11,713 nucleotides of DNA from Paramuribaculum sp. (GTDB taxonomy: Bacteria; Bacteroidota; Bacteroidia; Bacteroidales; Muribaculaceae). The notes below the pieces were generated by a model. That model was not told the DNA's origin and did not search any database. It saw only the letters and a program-made list of their open reading frames with translations. The position numbers were made by a program, and so were the translations under genes. The stretch's first letter is position 1. Each line of letters opens with the position of its first letter. Below, in pieces: positions 7,036 to 11,713 of the stretch. The stretch spans positions 1 to 11,713 of the forward strand of contig JAIDQW010000162.1 of the NCBI GenBank assembly GCA_029062075.1, written 5' to 3'.

Positions 7036-8220
7036 TTATTCCAGCCCGTACTCCTTAATTTTACGGTAAAGAGTGCGCTCAGATATATTCAGTTCCTTAG
7101 CTGTGGCTTTTCTACGCCCCCCGTTATTTTCAAGCGAGCGACGTATTGTTTCCTTTTCCGTTTCCTCCAGAGTTGCCGGCATGGTTTCAACCTCTTGGCG
7201 TTCCGGAGTAAGAATAATCGGATCAACCGCCGGCGAGTACTTGACAAGACTCTTGGGCATATTGTCAATGACAGGATGGTCACCCTTAATCTCTTTTCTA
7301 AGACTGTCAATTTCGTTCTGAAGCTTAAACAGCATATTGAAAAGCAGCTCCCGCTCCCGTTCATAATCGTGCGCATTATGAGAAGATGCTACCGCAGGAG
7401 TATATACTCCGCTACTCGGTGGCAGATACTGCATCAGCTCCTTAGTGCCAACCGTTTGCCCGGCATTAAACAATGCAATCTGATCGGTGACGTTTTTGAG
7501 CTGGCGCACATTTCCCGGCCACCGGTAATGAAGGAGGAGCTGCTTAGCTTCCTCATCAAAGGAGATTTGCGGAGTGCGGTAACGCTCGGCAAAATCTGCG
7601 GCAAACTTTCTGGCAAGCAAGGTGATGTCATTTCCACGGTCGCGCAACGGCGGAATAGAAATGTGAACAGTGGATAAACGATAGAATAAATCCTCGCGGA
7701 AACGCCCCATCTCCACTGCCTTCAGCAAATCGACATTAGTAGCAGCGACTACCCTGATATTGGTTTTCTGCACCGTTGAAGATCCCACTTTAATAAATTC
7801 ACCGGTTTCAAGTACTCTAAGCAACCGCGCCTGGGTAGTGAGCGGAAGTTCAGCTACTTCATCAAGAAAAATAGTACCGCCGTCAGCCTCCTCAAAATAG
7901 CCTTTTCTGGTAGCTACGGCACCGGTAAAAGCGCCCTTTTCATGGCCGAAAAGCTCCGAATCTATAGTACCTTCGGGAATAGCGCCACAGTTAACCGCTA
8001 TATATTTATTGTGTTTGCGCGAACCATAGGCATGAATAATCTTGGGGAAGAACTCCTTTCCGGTACCACTCTCTCCGGTAATAAGAACCGACAGATCAAT
8101 AGGAGCAACCCTTATCGCCCTGCTAACAGCCGCTATTAGTGCCGGAGAATTACCAACAATACCAAACCTTAGCTTAGCCTGTTGCACCTCCTCCGGTATA
8201 TCTGACAAATTTATTTCCAT
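7036..8220 (-). CDS. Sigma54-dependent AAA+ activator without N-terminal sensor domain
   Basis: Bacterial enhancer-binding protein that would use ATP hydrolysis to open sigma54 (RpoN) promoter complexes. In the 394 residues the AAA+ domain begins almost at once: Walker A GESGTGKE at 49-56, the sigma54-contacting GAFTGA loop at 96-101, Walker B GGTIFLDE with D120-E121, arginine-finger region FREDLFYRL at 174-182, and the sensor II helix WPGNVRQLKN. A linker of about 70-80 residues with a likely coiled coil (YERERELLFNMLFKLQNEIDSLRKEI) joins a C-terminal Fis-type helix-turn-helix (ATAKELNISERTLYRKIKEY). There is no receiver, GAF or PAS domain, as in PspF, so activity is probably set by a partner protein, by expression level, or is constitutive. 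It is first in the minus-strand row and divergent from rubrerythrin. Confidence 0.95.
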   Translation of the reverse strand: MEINLSDIPEEVQQAKLRFGIVGNSPALIAAVSRAIRVAPIDLSVLITGESGTGKEFFPKIIHAYGSRKHNKYIAVNCGAIPEGTIDSELFGHEKGAFTGAVATRKGYFEEADGGTIFLDEVAELPLTTQARLLRVLETGEFIKVGSSTVQKTNIRVVAATNVDLLKAVEMGRFREDLFYRLSTVHISIPPLRDRGNDITLLARKFAADFAERYRTPQISFDEEAKQLLLHYRWPGNVRQLKNVTDQIALFNAGQTVGTKELMQYLPPSSGVYTPAVASSHNAHDYERERELLFNMLFKLQNEIDSLRKEIKGDHPVIDNMPKSLVKYSPAVDPIILTPERQEVETMPATLEETEKETIRRSLENNGGRRKATAKELNISERTLYRKIKEYGLE

Positions 8221-8353
8221 TTATTGAATAATTTCGCTGAGTACAAAGTTAAATAAAAAGCGCCAAAGAATAAAAAATCGGCGAACAATGCATGGCTTGC
8301 AGATGTTATAAGAGAAAACTAAACACTCACTTAATCAATTACGACATTACATT
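8221..8353. promoter_or_regulatory. Divergent AT-rich intergenic region (activator / rubrerythrin)
   Basis: This 133-nt gap between two divergent starts must hold both promoters. The activator-side -7 box is listed separately. On the rubrerythrin side no TAnnTTTG match stands out at a sensible distance; its leader is AT-rich with no Shine-Dalgarno. No sigma54 -24/-12 pair (GG-N10-GC), Rex palindrome or strong inverted repeat was found in it. Confidence 0.6.
8244..8251 (-). promoter_or_regulatory. Candidate -7 box TAACTTTG of the minus-strand operon
   Basis: The minus strand reads TAACTTTG, an exact fit to TAnnTTTG, ending 23 nt before the activator ATG. This would give a short 5' leader. A well-spaced -33 TTG is not obvious; the upstream sequence is T-rich. 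This is the best promoter candidate for the row activator-lipoprotein-rex-FAH-porV-ispF. Confidence 0.5.
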
Positions 8354-8896
8354 ATGAAAGAACTTAAAGGAAGCAGAACAGAAGAGTGTCTCAGACAAGC
8401 GTTTGCAGGCGAATCTCAAGCATGTGTAAAATACTCATTCTATGCCAAGCAGGCTAAGAAAGACGGCTACGAGCAGATAGGCGCAATCTTTGAAGAGACA
8501 GCCAACAACGAGCATACCCATGCAAAAATCTGGTTCAAACTCCTCCACGGCGGTGAGGTGCCCGCTACCCCCGAGAACCTTGTTGATGCAGCAGCAGGTG
8601 AGGAATTCGAGTACGAAGATATGTACAAGGATTTCGCAGCAATTGCACGCGAAGAGGGTTTTGAGGATATTGCCAAGAAGTTTGAGAAAGTTGGAGAAAT
8701 TGAACGCACCCACATGGAGCGTTACCGCACCCTTCTAAAGAATATTGAAGAGGGAATAGTATTTTCACGCGAAGGAGACCGCATGTGGATGTGCCGTGAA
8801 TGTGGTCACATTCATTTCGGTAAGAGTGCTCCCAAGGTTTGCCCGGTTTGTCAGCATCCTCAGGCATTCTTTGAGCTCCGCCCTGAGAATTATTAA
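8354..8896 (+). CDS. rbr: Rubrerythrin
   Basis: Cytoplasmic diiron peroxidase of anaerobes that reduces H2O2 to water using electrons passed through its rubredoxin domain. The 180 residues comprise a four-helix ferritin-like domain (1-~135) with diiron ligands E20 (FAGESQA), E53 and H56 (ETANNEHTH), and the second-half motif GEIERTH around E117-H120. A C-terminal rubredoxin-like domain follows, with Fe-binding cysteines C147/C150 (MCREC) and C163/C166 (VCPVC). The length is normal and no key residue is missing. It is monocistronic: its own strong terminator follows 25 nt later, and its promoter lies in the gap shared with the activator. Peroxide control by OxyR or PerR is plausible from other Bacteroidales, but no operator is visible. 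Confidence 0.97.
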   Translation: MKELKGSRTEECLRQAFAGESQACVKYSFYAKQAKKDGYEQIGAIFEETANNEHTHAKIWFKLLHGGEVPATPENLVDAAAGEEFEYEDMYKDFAAIAREEGFEDIAKKFEKVGEIERTHMERYRTLLKNIEEGIVFSREGDRMWMCRECGHIHFGKSAPKVCPVCQHPQAFFELRPENY

Positions 8897-8917
8897 TATT
8901 ATCAATAAAACAATTAT

Positions 8918-8953
8918 AAAGGAGGGTTGCCATAGCGGCAACCCTCTTTCGTT
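8918..8953 (+). terminator. Intrinsic terminator of rubrerythrin
   Basis: A perfect 10-bp GC-rich stem (8922-8931 with 8937-8946, GAGGGTTGCC/GGCAACCCTC) has a 5-nt loop ATAGC. The stem can extend three pairs through AAG/UUU. A U-rich tract (TTTCGTTT) follows. It lies 25 nt after the rbr stop. Confidence 0.88.
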
Positions 8954-8960
8954 TATTAGT

Positions 8961-8999
8961 AAAAAAGAATCCGCCAATGCTTATCAGCATGACGGATTC
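8961..8999 (-). terminator. Intrinsic terminator of secDF
   Basis: On the minus strand a hairpin with outer stem GAATCCG/CGGATTC (8967-8973 with 8993-8999) and inner stem ATGC/GCAT is followed directly by six T (complement of 8961-8966). It lies about 22 nt past the secDF stop. It is separate from the rbr terminator and faces the other way, so each of the two convergent genes has its own. Confidence 0.8.
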
Positions 9000-9020
9000 A
9001 AGTATTAAAGCAGTTTAATA

Positions 9021-11713
9021 TTATGCTTTGACAGCCTTAGCGGCTTTAGCACTCTTGCGTGCATCGATGAGATAAGCAACCGGAGCAGCAACGAAGATAG
9101 TTGCGAGTGTACCGATTACTACACCGAAGATCATTGCGAAGGTGAATGAACGGATGGCGTCACCACCAAGAATGAATATGCAGAGGAGCACGAGAAGAGT
9201 AGAAGCCGAGGTCATGATAGTACGACCGAGGGTTGAGTTGATTGATGAATTGATTGTGGTGTAGAAATTCTGCTTAGGATAAAGCTGAACATTTTCACGC
9301 ACACGGTCAAACACAACCACAGTATCATTAATCTGATATCCGATAACTGTAAGAATCGCAGCGATGAACGACTGGTCAATTTCCATAGCGAATGGGAATG
9401 CTCCCCAGAAAATCGAATAGAAACCAACGATTGTAAATGCTGTGAATGCAACAGCGGCAAGTGCACCGAAAGAGAATGCGATGTTACGGAAACGAATGAG
9501 AATGTAAATGAACATTGCGAGCAGTGAAAGAATCACAGCGATATAAGCATCGGTTCTCATGTCGTTAGCCACAGTAGGACCAACTTTCTGAGTACTCATG
9601 ATACCTACATTTTCATTTGTTGTAGAGAAATCCTCCATGCTCATGCCGTTGATTTCATCGGCAAGACCTTTATAAAGAATTTCAGTTATCTCGTTGTCGA
9701 TATTTTCATCAGCTGATGTAATCTTGTAGTTTGTAGAGATACGAACCTTAGTATTATCATCGATTGTGATTACGCTAACCTGTGCACCGTCAAAGAGTGG
9801 GGCAAGTTTAGCCTGAAGTTCGTGGGTTTTCACAGGGTGGTCAAACTGAACAACATAGTTGCGTCCACCTGAGAAGTCAATACCCTGATTGAGACCACGG
9901 GTAAACAATGAGATAAGAATTACCACAATGAACACTCCGCACACAATGAAGCTAATCTTGCGCTTTGCGAGGAAATCAACATGGGTGTTTGTAAACATCT
10001 TACGGCTGAGCGGAGTAGTGAAAGTGAGATTCTTGAACGCTTTGCTCTTTTCACCGATGATGAACACAAGTCGTGTGAGATAAACCGCTGTGAAGAATGA
10101 GCAGATAATACCGATGATAAGGGTTGTAGCGAAGCCCTTTATAGGACCTGTTCCGTAAATAAGAAGGATTACACCGGTGATTATAGATGTGAGGTTAGAG
10201 TCAAAAATTGCCGAGAACGCATTTGAGTAACCGTCGGCAATAGCCATGCGGACATTCTTTCCGGCTCTGAGTTCCTCCTTGGTGCGCTCGAAGATAAGCA
10301 CGTTTGCATCCACAGCCATACCGAGTGCGAGCACGATACCGGCGATACCGCTAAGGGTAAGAACCGCCTTGAAAGAAGCGAGGATACCGAATGTAAAGAA
10401 TAGGTTGAATACCAGACCGAGGTTAGCGATGAGTCCGGGAATAACTCCGTAGAACGCCATCATGAAAATCATCAGCAGCACGAGAGCCACAATGAATGAC
10501 TTGAATCCATCTTCAATAGCCTGCTGACCGAGTGAAGGACCGATAACGGTGTCACTTATAATATCAACCTTAGCCGCCATCTTACCACTCTTGAGCACAT
10601 TTGCAAGGTCCTGCGCTTCTTCGGTGGTGAAGTTACCAGTTATAGAAGAACGTCCACCCTCAATCACGCTGTTCACGCGGGGAGCAGAGTAAACCTGACC
10701 ATCAAGAACGATAGCCACCTGCTTTTCAATATTGGCTGCAGTAACTCGCGCCCACTGCTTTGCGGCTTCGGGCTTCATGTTCATAGACACATAGTTACCA
10801 CCCTGAGTATTATCAAAATCACTTTTTGCTGAGGTGATGACATCTCCGCTGAGAGCGGGCTTGCCGTTAGCTGTTTTGAGTGCCACAAGTGTATAGAGTT
10901 CAATCTTGCGGTTACGGTTTGAAACAGTGTCGGTATATTCGGTTACGAACGGTTTAACTTCCCAAGCGAGAAGAACGTTTGAGGGAAGGATACGTTTTGC
11001 AGCTGCAGAATTGAGTACAGAGTCAATTGCGGCTCTCTGAGCACCTGTTGCAACACCTACAGAAATGGGTGACGAGCCACCCTGGCCGGTGAACATTCCG
11101 AAGAAACCTACACCGGAGCGGGTAGAATCGTTGCGGAGTGTGTAATCAAGTTCAGCGAGTGCGTTCTGGAATTCAGCAACCGGCATTGTTTCATAAAACT
11201 CAAGGTTAGCTGATGATTTAAGCAGTTCGCGCACACGGTCATGCTCTTTAACACCGGGAAGTTCGAGAAGAATCTGACCATCGTTTTCAAGTTCCTGGAT
11301 ATTTGGAGCAACAACGCCAAACTGGTCGATACGGCTGCGGAGCACATTTGTAGAGCTGCTCACACGGTCTTTAACCTCTTTTTTAAGAGCAGACTCGATA
11401 GCAGCATCGTTTTCTCCACGTTTCACCTGATCTTTGAACACAACAGAGAGGTCGCCTTGCGGGTCGAGCTTTCTGTATTCCTGACAGAAAAGATGTACAT
11501 AATCGTTATTGCCTGTATTGCGGGCAAGAGAGTCAGTTGCAGCGAGGGCTGACTCGAAATACGGGTTCCCTTCAGCGTTAGCCATAGAACGGAGGATGTC
11601 AGGCACAGAAACCTGAAGAGTGACATTCATACCGCCCTTAAGGTCAAGACCGAGCCCTACACCGAGAGCCTGAACCTGATTAAAGGTGTATCCGAGGTAA
11701 ACCTTTTCTTTTG
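9021..11713 (-). CDS. secDF: SecD-SecF fusion protein translocase subunit (5' end outside window)
   Basis: Inner-membrane RND-type auxiliary of SecYEG that uses the proton gradient to pull preproteins out of the channel on the periplasmic side. 897 codons are visible and the frame stays open to the right edge. The SecD signature GLGLDLKGGMNV spans ~11620-11660, so the ATG at 11630 is internal and the true start is upstream. The P1 periplasmic domain is followed by SecD TM helices with VDANVLIFER (its Asp codon at 10308-10310). The SecF half begins near 9975, with GIDFSGGRNYVVQF and then NDTVVVFDR (its Asp codon at 9324-9326). These two TM4 aspartates correspond to the proton-path residues of the family. 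The fused form of about 1000 residues is normal in Bacteroidota. The C-terminus ends in an Ala/Lys tail (ARKSAKAAKAVKA). Confidence 0.96.
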   Translation of the reverse strand, partial: KEKVYLGYTFNQVQALGVGLGLDLKGGMNVTLQVSVPDILRSMANAEGNPYFESALAATDSLARNTGNNDYVHLFCQEYRKLDPQGDLSVVFKDQVKRGENDAAIESALKKEVKDRVSSSTNVLRSRIDQFGVVAPNIQELENDGQILLELPGVKEHDRVRELLKSSANLEFYETMPVAEFQNALAELDYTLRNDSTRSGVGFFGMFTGQGGSSPISVGVATGAQRAAIDSVLNSAAAKRILPSNVLLAWEVKPFVTEYTDTVSNRNRKIELYTLVALKTANGKPALSGDVITSAKSDFDNTQGGNYVSMNMKPEAAKQWARVTAANIEKQVAIVLDGQVYSAPRVNSVIEGGRSSITGNFTTEEAQDLANVLKSGKMAAKVDIISDTVIGPSLGQQAIEDGFKSFIVALVLLMIFMMAFYGVIPGLIANLGLVFNLFFTFGILASFKAVLTLSGIAGIVLALGMAVDANVLIFERTKEELRAGKNVRMAIADGYSNAFSAIFDSNLTSIITGVILLIYGTGPIKGFATTLIIGIICSFFTAVYLTRLVFIIGEKSKAFKNLTFTTPLSRKMFTNTHVDFLAKRKISFIVCGVFIVVILISLFTRGLNQGIDFSGGRNYVVQFDHPVKTHELQAKLAPLFDGAQVSVITIDDNTKVRISTNYKITSADENIDNEITEILYKGLADEINGMSMEDFSTTNENVGIMSTQKVGPTVANDMRTDAYIAVILSLLAMFIYILIRFRNIAFSFGALAAVAFTAFTIVGFYSIFWGAFPFAMEIDQSFIAAILTVIGYQINDTVVVFDRVRENVQLYPKQNFYTTINSSINSTLGRTIMTSASTLLVLLCIFILGGDAIRSFTFAMIFGVVIGTLATIFVAAPVAYLIDARKSAKAAKAVKA

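Noticed and set aside
8293..8301. TGGCTTGCA as a sigma54 promoter
   Set aside because: It has TGGC and TTGC but lacks the required spacing (GG to GC with 10 nt between). No correctly spaced pair occurs on either strand of this gap.
11628..11630. ATG at 11630 as the secDF start
   Set aside because: It falls inside the SecD signature GLDLKGGM. The frame stays open with conserved sequence to the right edge, so the gene is 5'-partial.

Overview
The window looks like chromosomal DNA of a Bacteroidota bacterium, most likely a gut Bacteroidales (Muribaculaceae-like; the family is a guess, the phylum is not). The evidence is a PorV-type type IX secretion protein, a SecD-SecF fusion, a lipoprotein with the Bacteroidota 'C-x-S-x-G-x-P-x-G-G-P' N-terminus, AT-rich start regions without clear Shine-Dalgarno sequences, and TAnnTTTG-type -7 promoter boxes. 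No insertion sequence, phage, CRISPR, tRNA or rRNA was seen. Gene density is high and most of it is core or envelope housekeeping.

Layout. Positions 1-81 hold the last codons of what looks like a membrane protein. It ends 1 nt before a secreted GH20 beta-N-acetylhexosaminidase (83-2014, +). This converges on a long minus-strand gene row, read from right to left: a sigma54-type AAA+ activator without a sensor domain (8220-7036), a large Ig-like-domain lipoprotein (6998-4995), the redox sensor Rex (4980-4330), a fumarylacetoacetate hydrolase (FAH)-like protein that appears to have lost its active site (4327-3758), PorV (3706-2516) and IspF (2514-2026). Four of the five gaps in this row are 1-37 nt and the fifth (FAH-like to porV) is about 51 nt, so it is probably one operon. 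A perfect TAACTTTG -7 box lies before its first gene and another before the lipoprotein gene. One hairpin contains the stop codons of both convergent genes, GH20 and ispF.

A 133-nt divergent intergenic region separates the activator from rubrerythrin (8354-8896, +). Rubrerythrin then converges on secDF (minus, running off the right edge). That gap holds two separate intrinsic terminators, one per strand.

Functionally, the row mixes protein export and outer-membrane biogenesis (PorV, lipoprotein, and SecDF nearby), isoprenoid-precursor synthesis (IspF, needed for undecaprenyl carriers) and redox control (Rex, and rubrerythrin across the divergent promoter). The most notable single item is the FAH-like pseudoenzyme between rex and porV.
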